Positions 52,921 through 61,454 of a DNA stretch of 64,000 bases are shown piece after piece. The DNA is from Lindgomyces ingoldianus (taxonomy: Eukaryota; Ascomycota; Dothideomycetes; Pleosporales; Lindgomycetaceae), in the NCBI RefSeq assembly GCF_010093535.1, contig NW_022985201.1:73621-137620 (forward strand), in the 5' to 3' direction. The notes below the pieces were generated by a model that had not been told where the DNA came from, did no database searches, and saw only the letters and a list, made by a program, of their open reading frames with translations. Made by a program: the position numbers and the translations under genes. How positions within the stretch are numbered: position 1 is the first letter of the stretch; the number at the start of each line of letters is the position of its first letter.

Positions 52921-54020
52921 ACGTACTTTATAGGCGAGTTGCTTACACACCTAAGTTGCTTACTTTTACTAAGACCCTACTAAACTACTCTTTTTACACT
53001 AATGCATTCCCTACAACACTACTTAGATGTACTAAAAGAATGTTAGATATAGCTTACACTCTAAGCTTTTAAATAAAACATAAAACTCTTAAAAAAATGT
53101 GCTGTAGCTATATATAAAGTTTTATAAAAGATAATAAATAACTACAGCGCTAGACAACCTTTATAAGCTAATTCTATAGCTAAATTATAAAGGCTAGGCA
53201 ATAAAAAAAAGCAGGTAATTATTAAGACTATACTTAAGCTATATGCGCAAGGAATTTCCCCTTAGATAGCATTTATAGCTAATATAGCTAATTCTTTGCG
53301 CGCTAAGCGTAATCTAGGCTATGTTTGTATAAACTAGCCTAGTACGTTTGTAAAGCGTTATTTAGAGCTTAAAGTAATGTTTAAGCGTAAGTACAACTAT
53401 AAGAGAGCCTTTTACAAAAGTCCTAGGGTAATTTAGGGCAGGTTTAGCCTTATAGAGAATATTAAAGCTAAGTATAGCATCTAGAATAATAACACATACA
53501 ACTTTAGCAAGATAGGGTTTATAATTAGCTAGATATCTTTTAACTATACTTGCGCTTAAAACTTTACTTTAAGCTCTAAATAACACTTTACAAACGTACT
53601 AGGCTAGTTTATGTAAACATAGCCTAGATTACGCTTAGCGCGCAAAGAATTAGCTATATTAGCTATAAATGCTATTTAAGAGGAAATTCCTTGCGCATAT
53701 AGCTTAAGTATAGTTTTAATAATTACCTGCTTCTTTTTATTACCTAGCCTTTATAATTTAGCTGTAGAATTAGCTTATAAAGGTTATCTAGCGCTATAGT
53801 TATTTATTATTTTTTATAAGACTTTATATATAGCTATAGCACATTTCTTTAAAAGTTTTATGTCTTATTTAAAAGCTTAGAGTGTAAGCTATATCTAACA
53901 TTCTTTTAGCATGTCTAAGTAGTGTTGTAGGGAATGCATTAGTATAGAAAGAGTAGTTTAGTAAGGTCTTAGCAAAAGTAAGCAACTTAGGTGTGTAAGC
54001 AACTTGCCTATAAAGTACAT
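52921..54020. mobile_element. Foldback pogo derivative C1 (1100 bp)
   Basis: TA target duplication (52919-52920 and 54021-54022) in K0; K3 near 44545 has the empty site. The left arm (52921 to about 53405) and right arm (about 53540-54020) are near-identical inverted copies, differing mainly at C/T and G/A positions, around a ~135-bp spacer. Each arm carries the N-terminal (HTH-region) part of a pogo-type transposase; the spacer holds a fragment matching the first DDE block (IKAKYSIQ). The subterminal AGTTGCTTAC is repeated twice. It cannot encode a transposase. Confidence 0.88.
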
Positions 54021-55220
54021 TAACTTAAAAAATAAAAATGCTGTATAATAATATATTAAGTAATGTATAAAAGAAGTATACATTATATCTATGTGTTAAC
54101 TAAAGGCAGCATTTAACTTATTTATTACTATATAAACTATAAACCTTTTACATAATAATATTAACACACTTAACATATAAATTTAATAGTAGATAGATAA
54201 TAGTAAGTATAGTCTTACTTTCCTACTATTATAGCTTAATAGTGCAAAGCTGTTTATCTTTATAAATAGATTATTTACTAATAATAAAAACTTTAGTTTA
54301 TAGCTAAAATTTTTAATTATATTAAGTAATAAAAACTATATAAAGTAAAGTAACTACTTTAAAATACTAGGTAACATTATACACTAAAATTCTACTAAGT
54401 ATAAAAAAGTAACTAGAAGTGTCTTTACTAGTAAACTATATAAAATAGTTAAAAAGTTTAATAATATAATTACTTTTAGTACAACTTTATAGTAAATTAT
54501 ATAAATACTTAAACTACTACTAATTCTAGTAATAATTTATATAGATTTAAAGTTTTTATATAATTACTTAGTTAAGCTAGGCACTACTAGTAAAATGTAA
54601 CTTATAATTAATATTATGTTACTTTATAAATTATATAAAAAAAGAGAAATTACTAAAATAAAGTAAATTAATAGTAAAAATAACTTAGTAAATATATATA
54701 TAAAAAAACACTAAATTAAGCTTTTTAATTATTAGTTCTAACTAACTACCTTTTTATGTAGATAAAAGCATCTATAGACTAGCTAAATTTTATATATAAA
54801 GATGCTTTAGACTAACTAAACTAATAACACTTTTATATAAAGCTTATCTTATTTTTTTTTTATTATACGCACTTATTTTTTTTATTATAAGATTAGAAAA
54901 AAAAGATATATAAAAAAGATAGTTTATTTATTTAGTATATAAAAAAAAAAAAAGCTACTACCTTTTACATATAGTAGTTATAATGTAGACTATAGCTCTA
55001 CTATATGTATAAAGTGTAAGCATTAGCCTAGAAGTTAGCTAGCATGTAACACTTAATAAAAAAAAAGCACTAGTAGTGCTACTATAATAATAAGTATATA
55101 AAGTTACTAGAACTTAACTATAACTTTAGACTAAAACTATATAAAAGTACCTTTTATAACACACAACCTTTACTACTTATAGCTGTAGATTAGTGCTAGT
55201 AAGTAAAATAATATTAATAT

Positions 55221-55500
55221 TGTCTGTACGCAGCAGCAGCGTCGCGGCCTGGATACAAGCGATCGCGCACGAGCAGGATCACGTATCTATGTCACATGAT
55301 GCTTGTGCGCGAACCTCTGTGCACAAACATCTAGATATCCCCCTTTTCCTCTGTACAGAGGAAAGACAAGAGTAATAGAACTAGAAACATGTTGCCCTCA
55401 CCTTACCTACCTTGTACGCTGTGCACACTGTACACCACTCTTACTCTTGCTACTTAAGTGCTTATACTATAAGCAGCTAGCTGTCAGAGCCTATTTAACA
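55221..55500 (+). repeat. Solo Copia LTR, nearly free of RIP
   Basis: 280 bp with target duplication AATAT (55216-55220 and 55501-55505). K4 near 51410-51435 gives the empty site. It is the best-preserved K-family LTR in the window, keeping TCA, TGG and CG sites along its full length (e.g. GTCGCGGCCTGGATAC, GTTGCCCTCACC). It probably arose by LTR-LTR recombination of a K element. Confidence 0.92.
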
Positions 55501-55752
55501 AATATTATAAAATAGTAAAGCTACTACATGCTGCTTTTTAGCCTATTTATAATTAGTATTTTATATAAAAAAAAAGTAAAAAAGCTAAAAAAATTTATAT
55601 ATTTATACTAAAATGCTAAATAAACTACTAATTAGTAGTAGAACTAGTTAAAAAAGTAATATAAATGCGCCCTAGGCTGCTAGACTACATAAGGATGTTA
55701 AAAACGCCCGCACTAACAGCGCTAGTAGTAGAGGAGGAAGGCTAGAGAGACA

Positions 55753-55765
55753 TCTCTCTGTGTCT

Positions 55766-55796
<31 letters not shown>
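55753..55796 (+). repeat. CT/GT microsatellite in K0
   Basis: CTCTCTGTGTCTGTGTATG followed by a (TG)n run; the counterpart of 51668-51723. Confidence 0.92.
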
Positions 55797-55923
55797 CAGG
55801 CAGGAGTATCTGTTACTATTAGCACTATATAAAAAGAGAAAAGAGCTAGGGAATTATATAGTAAAGCTTAAAAAGTAAAGAATAAAAAAAAAAAGTAAAA
55901 AAAAAAAAAAAATTTATTATATA

Positions 55924-57023
55924 ACATACTTTATAGGCAAGTTGCTTACACACTTAAGTTACTTACTTTTACTAAGACCTTACTAAACTACTTTTTCTAT
56001 ACTAATGCATTCCCTACAACACTACTTAGATGTGCTAAAAGAATGTTAGATACAGCTTACACTTTAAGCTTTTAAATAAAACATAAAACTCTTAAAGAAA
56101 TGTGCTATAGCTATATGTAAAGTCTTATAAAAAATAATAAATAACTATAGTATTAGATAACTTTTATAAGCTAATTCTACAGCTAAATTATAAAGGCTAA
56201 GTAATAAAAAGAAGTAGGTAATTATTAAAACTATACTTAAGCTATATGCATAAGGAATTTCCTCTTAAATAGCATTTATAGCTAATATAGCTAATTCTTT
56301 GCGCGCTAAGCGTAATCTAGGCTATGTTTGCATAAACTAGCCTAGTATATTTGTAAAGCGTTATTTAGAGCTTAAAGTAACATTTAAGTATAAGTATAAC
56401 TATAAAAGAGCCTTCTATAAGAGTCCTAGGGTAATTTAGAGCAGGTTTAGCCTTGTAGAGAATATTAAAGCTAAGTATAGCATCTAGGATAATAACATAT
56501 ACAACTTTAGTAAGATAGAGTTTATAATTAGCTAGATATCTTTTAACTATACTTATACTTAAAACTTTACTTTAAGCTTTAAATAACACTTTATAAACGT
56601 ACTAGGCTAGTTTATGCAAACATAGCCTAGATTACGCTTAGCGCGCAAAGAATTAGCTATATTAGCTATAAATGCTATCTAAGGGGAAATTCCTTATGCA
56701 TATAGCTTAAGTATAGTCTTAATAATTACCTACTCTTTTTTATTACCTAGCCTTTATAATTTAGCTGTAGAATTAGCTTATAAAAGTTGTCTAGCGCTAT
56801 AGTTATTTATTATTTTTTATAAAACTTTATATATAGCTATAGCACATTTTTTTAAGAGTTTTATGTTTTATTTAAAAGCTTAAAGTGTAAGCTATATCTA
56901 ACATTCTTTTAGCATGTCTAAGTAGTGTTGTGGGGAATGCATTAGTGTAGAAAGAGTAGTTTAGTAGGGTCTTAGCAAAAGTAAGCAACTTAGGTGTGTA
57001 AGCAACTCGCCTATAAAATACGT
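55924..57023. mobile_element. Foldback pogo derivative C2 (1100 bp)
   Basis: TA target duplication at 55922-55923 and 57024-57025; K4 near 51841 has the empty site. Exactly the same length and structure as C1 (two inverted arms around a central spacer), so the foldback form itself has transposed. It is slightly more mutated than C1 at the left end (ACATACTTTATAGG). Confidence 0.88.
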
Positions 57024-57344
57024 TACACCTTTTTACACACCTGCCTACATAAAGATTTTACACTATTCTAGCATAAAACTCTATATAAAATAGCTTATAT
57101 ACTACTAAATTACTTATAAAGTAAGCGCATAAAAGCTAGATAATAATAGCCTAAAATACTTTATATTATTTATAAAGCTATTTATATAGTGTAACTAGCT
57201 TATTTTAATATATAGCATTACTAAGGCAAGTTTTAATAAATAAAGTAAAGTAAAGGTAAAATATAATTAAATAGACCTATATAAATTAAAAAAAAGTAAT
57301 ATGTATAAAAAGTAACTTTTTAGATAAAAAAAAAAAGTTACTAG

Positions 57345-57624
57345 TATTTATATATAGTAGCAGTGTTATAGTCTAGATATAAAAAATTATGCATAAGCAA
57401 AACTATATATCTATGTTATATAATACTTATGTGTAAACCTTTATATGTAAACATCTAGATATCCTCTTTTTTCTTTATATAAAGAAAAGATAAAAGTAAT
57501 AAAACTAGAAACATGTTACTTTTACTTTACCTACTTTATACGCTGTGCACACTGTACACTACTCTTACTCTTGCTACTTAAGTGCTTATACTATAAGCAG
57601 CTAGCTGTCGGAGCCTATTCAACA
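57345..57624 (+). repeat. K0 3' LTR
   Basis: 280 bp. The inner start is fully decayed (TATTTATATATAGTAG); the outer end is intact (GTCGGAGCCTATTCAACA). Followed by the target duplication CACTC. Confidence 0.93.
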
Positions 57625-57629
57625 CACTC

Positions 57630-58442
57630 ACCTATTTTTACCTTGTAATATATCTTTCTAAAATGCATGTTAATTATGTTATTCTTATTCTAAACATGTT
57701 AAAAATTTGTTACAATTAAATTAAGATGCCTACTTTTCAAAGAAGCTTAGCGCAACAGAGTTAGCAAATAAAGCTGCTATATGCCTTGTAGGCTTCTGAG
57801 AATACATTTAGGTAAGCTAGACAATATTATTAGAGACGACTTGCGCTTAGTAGAAGTTGTTTAGACATGTTTACAGGATAATAGTAAAAGGTAATGATAC
57901 AATTAGTTAGGTAAGGAAATATAAATTTTTGTTATTAGAATTAACTTTAGTGTGGTTCACTTATCTAATAGTTAGCTAAGGTAATAGTATAGTAGGGTTA
58001 CATGCAACTACTTATTATTACCTTATGCGGAATATGACAAGGGTGATTTCAGATTCAAATTTGCGCCCTACTGTCAAATTTTATAATTCTAGGAAGTGGC
58101 TTAATAGATCATCTCTGTACTAATTACGTTCCACGTTACGTGATAACATACATACTGTGTTACTTGGATGACTGACTTGTCCAGATGAGCGTTAGTATGA
58201 GCAGGACGAATGCATGCAGTACGCCGAATCGTGTGTATTTTGAACAGAGCTAGAACAGGTATGTGTACTAGCATCCTTAGATATTCTCCAGGCATAAATT
58301 TGCCAATACAACCACTGAAAATCCAACCCAGAGGATATCCCCAAAACGCCATGCGTGCAAAATACATCCATTCCCATCCTACTCCAAACTAAAGTTTCCG
58401 AATACATATACAGAATTCTTGCAAAATCCCATCCGATTCATC
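57630..58442. other. Intergenic sequence at the repeat/gene border
   Basis: The first ~450 bp are still AT-rich but keep normal TCA/TGA frequencies; composition then rises to that of the gene block. Overlapping short frames on both strands (58101-58407) look like chance. The right part should contain the 3' untranslated region of the gene ending at 58443. I see no repeat or RNA gene. Confidence 0.6.
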
Positions 58443-60824
58443 CTATCGCTTCAGCATATACCCCAAATCCGGCAACCCGTTCACAATCGTCCGAACGATC
58501 TCGTCTTCCTCCGCCTTCCGTCTTTGCGCAGAATTTGAAGCTCCAGTCAAGGGAAGCTTGGGGGGCGGTGTTACGGGTTGGGGTAGGGGACGTGTGAAAG
58601 GTGCTGATGGAATATTGGGTATGGGAGGGGCAGATTCGAAGATGGAGAAGGGGTCGGAAGGGTCGAGTGCGCGGGGCCCTGTGAGGGTGACAGTGGTGGT
58701 GGGAAGTGTGGATTCGAAGAGCGAGAAGTCGGCCTCAGAGAAGGGGTCGGAGGGTAGGTGTTCGTTTGGTGGGGGAGGAGGTGGAGGTGGCGGTGGTGTG
58801 GAGGCCACGGGGCTAGGTGGGGTCTCTAGGTTCATAGGCGGAGGTACGGAAGACTCGAAATCAGAGAAGCCGTCAGACTCACTAGTGTAGAAATTAGGCG
58901 GGGCTGGTTTCTGATATTCCAGTTCTTCCGATTTGGATGATGCTCTTGGCCTTGCACGGGTCTTTTCAGGTGTAGAGTTAGCAGACTTCGATACCGGTTT
59001 CAATAGCTGAGGTCCGATAGGCCCAATTTCCGTCGTCTGTGGGGGAAGGCCCTGGAAACCGAATCTTGCTGACGTTGGGGAGACTGTGCTCTTAAGCCGG
59101 ACAATTGGTGACGCGTGGCGGGAACTCGGAGGTTGGGAGGGAGATGGCCTGGTAGCTTTCGGTGTAGTGGATGGGGTTGATGTGGATTCTGGGGGGTTTC
59201 CTGCCGGTTCGTTTTCTGGGAGAGGAGGCGGAATCGAGGTTGCAGGAGATTCCACCATTTCACCCCAGTCATCTTCATCGTCTGTAGCGACAGGTGCCAA
59301 CTTTGACTTATTCTCTAAATGATCGATATCGTGCAAAGACACCGCATCCATGGATGGTTTCGGATTGCGGAAGGAGACTGCAGGCTGTTCTGTCACGACC
59401 CGGGTACCCGGAATTGGTGTATCTCCTATTAAGATGCTGGAGGCTTGGCCCGCAGGCAAGGGAGGCTTAGGTGCATTCGTCTTCGTCGCAGCAAAAGGAA
59501 ACGAGGTGGCTGTTCTCCTATGATATGGTTGTTGCGGGCCTCGATTAGTGAGATCTACCGACACTGAACGCACTTCATGTCCTTGAGCTCTCGCCTCGGG
59601 GATGCGTTTCGACGCAAAGGGCGAGGACGTTGAGCGAACGCTCGGATTCCGCTGCTGTGAAGGGTCTTGTGAAGCCGAAGGAGTAGAGCTCCAACTGAAT
59701 GATGCTGCGGGCACATTGGTTGAAAAGGGTTGCACAACCTGCTTAGTCGGTCGAATTGGAGATGTGGTAGGTATAGAAGACTTCTTGTATGGATGAATGC
59801 TAGTCATGTTGGGAGTAGGCGAGGGGCGATGATCCCAGTTGAATCCAGCACCCCCGGCCTGTCCACGGCCTGAGATCAGGTCCTCGGAGGCCCATCTCCC
59901 CACAATTTTAGTAACTTCAGATCGAATATGTGAGGTTTCCCAAGTCACTCGCACGTAGTTGTCATCGTCGTTGCCGCTGTTGAACTCCCGCATTGTCTGT
60001 TTCCGGGTCAGTCGATACCACGCTTTGCGGGCGGACGTTGTTGATATGGGATCGTCGGGGGTGGTTGGCAACTCCTCTCTGGGCTTTGGAGGCGGAAACA
60101 GCTGGGCTACTAGGAACAGCTCGGAATCAGGGGCTATAAATGCGGGCGTTTCTATAACCGCCCGCTTAGGCAAGGTATCCTGCAGAGAATCTCGAACGTG
60201 CCCCAGGTAAGCCTGTTTGGGAATCTCACTTGAGTCTCGTGATGGTATCTCATCCTTCCATGGGGGCTCGTTGTTCTCATGATGATCGTCCTCAAACTCT
60301 CCAAAGTCATCATCCTCGGAGCTTCCATTTGCAGAGGATCCAAGCACCGGACAACACGCATCGGGCTCTTTCGCTTTTTCCTCGTAGTCTTCGGGTATAA
60401 ATGTCCGACGCTCATCTTCGAAGGATGTTCGCGGTGACTCAACTGGAGCGTCTGTCTGGCTGACGTCGGACGGCGAGGTGGAAGGTCTCGTGGAAAGATC
60501 GTCATCGACTTTTGGAACGCCTGGAAAGTCATGTGAGGACAGGTCAGGGATATCGTCTGGTTGGATGGTTGTTGCTGAGTCGGATGCCTCTGATACTATG
60601 TTCTCCTGCTCCTCTGCCAGGCTTCCCCACCCCCCATCATCCATTCCATCCCTCCGTACTACTTCGAGGGGCTCATCGTGCTCAGAACTGCCCCACTGTG
60701 CATCATCTATGAATCCACCCAGAAGCACGGCGCCCGTGGGGAGCGGCAGCGGTGTCTTTATCTCGTCCTTCTGCGGAGATGTTGTGTCGCCATTATCGGC
60801 CCAAGGGTCGCCCCAGTGATCCAT
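58443..60824 (-). CDS. Conserved-looking fungal protein, disordered, with acidic-aromatic adaptor-type motifs (793 aa)
   Basis: A single open frame with ATG at 60824 in a strong context (A at -3, G at +4) and stop TAG at 58443. The N-terminus (MDHWGDPWADNG) and residues ~35-70 are acidic and Trp-rich. DDDFGEFEDD is near residue 170. A more ordered, conserved-looking block lies at about residues 270-320 (SARKAWYRLTRK, DNYVRVTWETSH, IVGRWASED). A long Ser/Pro/Thr-rich region follows, with ten consecutive prolines near 675-685 and the repeated motifs DPFSEADFSLFES and DPFSIFES at ~695-730; the C-terminus is EIVRTIVNGLPDLGYMLKR. FGEF/F..F motifs in acidic context are known from clathrin-adaptor accessory proteins (aftiphilin, yeast Laa2); a membrane-traffic role is inference only. 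Shares a divergent promoter with the CorA-like gene. Confidence 0.88.
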   Translation of the reverse strand: MDHWGDPWADNGDTTSPQKDEIKTPLPLPTGAVLLGGFIDDAQWGSSEHDEPLEVVRRDGMDDGGWGSLAEEQENIVSEASDSATTIQPDDIPDLSSHDFPGVPKVDDDLSTRPSTSPSDVSQTDAPVESPRTSFEDERRTFIPEDYEEKAKEPDACCPVLGSSANGSSEDDDFGEFEDDHHENNEPPWKDEIPSRDSSEIPKQAYLGHVRDSLQDTLPKRAVIETPAFIAPDSELFLVAQLFPPPKPREELPTTPDDPISTTSARKAWYRLTRKQTMREFNSGNDDDNYVRVTWETSHIRSEVTKIVGRWASEDLISGRGQAGGAGFNWDHRPSPTPNMTSIHPYKKSSIPTTSPIRPTKQVVQPFSTNVPAASFSWSSTPSASQDPSQQRNPSVRSTSSPFASKRIPEARAQGHEVRSVSVDLTNRGPQQPYHRRTATSFPFAATKTNAPKPPLPAGQASSILIGDTPIPGTRVVTEQPAVSFRNPKPSMDAVSLHDIDHLENKSKLAPVATDDEDDWGEMVESPATSIPPPLPENEPAGNPPESTSTPSTTPKATRPSPSQPPSSRHASPIVRLKSTVSPTSARFGFQGLPPQTTEIGPIGPQLLKPVSKSANSTPEKTRARPRASSKSEELEYQKPAPPNFYTSESDGFSDFESSVPPPMNLETPPSPVASTPPPPPPPPPPNEHLPSDPFSEADFSLFESTLPTTTVTLTGPRALDPSDPFSIFESAPPIPNIPSAPFTRPLPQPVTPPPKLPLTGASNSAQRRKAEEDEIVRTIVNGLPDLGYMLKR

Positions 60825-60832
60825 CGTCGGGG

Positions 60833-60883
60833 CTGTAAATCGAGCGTCATAGTGGGTATGCTCAGAGAAGCATCCTCACTCAC
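60833..60883 (-). other. Candidate 5' UTR intron of the 793-aa protein gene
   Basis: On the minus strand a GTGAGT donor (at 60883) and TTTACAG acceptor (at 60833) bound 51 bp ending 8 bp before the ATG. An 86-codon ATG frame (61140-60880) ends right at the donor (TGG TGA). Splicing would extend that frame out of phase with the main protein, so it could act as an upstream frame. There is no transcript evidence. Confidence 0.4.
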
Positions 60884-61454
60884 CAGCGGATGTCGCGCTC
60901 AAGTCGATAAGAGAAGGAACAATCGAGTGCTGGGTGCACTTGACGCCCGTCGGGGGGGTAGAGCCAGTGAGCCCGTTCACGTCGGAGGCGGAGGTGACCG
61001 CCAAGCCCGGGCCGTCTTTGTTTCCGCTCATCTCGAACGTGGAATGTCGGAAGGCTGCAAGCTTGATCTTGGAGCCCTACTCGCACTCGGGGTCTTAACC
61101 GCTCGTCATTCTTTGTTCTTGCACTCTGAGCAGAAAACATAGTTCCAAAATCGTATGGGGATTTTTGAAGTTGGACTGAAACTGCTCAGTGGACCAGGAC
61201 AGAGGTAATTAAGGACAAATGTCCATACTCTATTTGTGCTCCCCTAATTCTAGCGTAGAGGTTTAAATAGAGAATCTAACCTACTCGCGTAGCTTAGTAC
61301 ACATGTTCCACGTGAAAGCATGCTGGAGTGTGAGCAGGTTTGCCAGCGCCATGCACTAGCCATTTTCGGCTAGATCCTTGGAACGATTCCCCATCCGCAG
61401 CAGTAACAGCTGCACTCAGCCTGAACCTCAACAGCAGTTTCTTCTCTCCGCCTT
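60884..61454. promoter_or_regulatory. Shared divergent promoter region
   Basis: Between the start of the minus-strand gene and ATG 61455 of the plus-strand gene, 630 bp in all. The stretch before 61455 is pyrimidine-rich (CAGTTTCTTCTCTCCGCC), common near fungal transcription starts. A TATA-like AAATAGAG lies near 61266. No repeat is seen. Confidence 0.5.

Larger units (their letters stand above)
54890..55808 (+). other. Extra 3' module of K0, split by a solo LTR
   Basis: Homologous to K4 51090-51733 and interrupted by the solo Copia LTR at 55221-55500. It is more decayed than the K4 copy. Confidence 0.68.
26741..57624 (+). mobile_element. Copia K0, backbone of the 30.9-kb nested stack
   Basis: The LTRs at 26741-27020 and 57345-57624 are flanked by the same target duplication CACTC (26736-26740 and 57625-57629), which proves that everything between them was gained inside one Copia insertion. 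K0 segments: 26741-27655, 29399-30551, 37357-37598, 45972-46069, 46286-48343, 52454-52920, 54023-55220, 55506-55923, 57026-57624; together about 7.15 kb. Order: leader with tandem repeats, gag-like region (29.4-30.5 kb), integrase (46.9-47.5 kb), reverse transcriptase (from 48.0 kb, resuming 52454), RNase H, extra 3' module, 3' LTR. All frames are broken. Confidence 0.9.

Noticed and set aside
1..57624. Centromere or telomere
   Set aside because: No telomeric repeat and no tandem satellite were seen. AT-rich RIP-mutated stacks occur at centromeres but also dispersed, so the sequence alone does not decide.
58192..58407. Overlapping short frames on both strands at 58101-58597
   Set aside because: Mutually overlapping, no domain; probably chance frames in the 3' flank of the 793-aa protein gene.
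59000..60819. Several 60-126 codon frames antisense or out of frame within 58443-60824
   Set aside because: They are shadows of the long Ser/Pro/Thr/acidic frame on the minus strand, which alone has a good start and continuous coding character.
60678..61142. 154-codon plus-strand frame over the divergent promoter
   Set aside because: It overlaps the first codons of the minus-strand gene and the promoter region, with no recognisable motif and composition of a random GC-rich frame.
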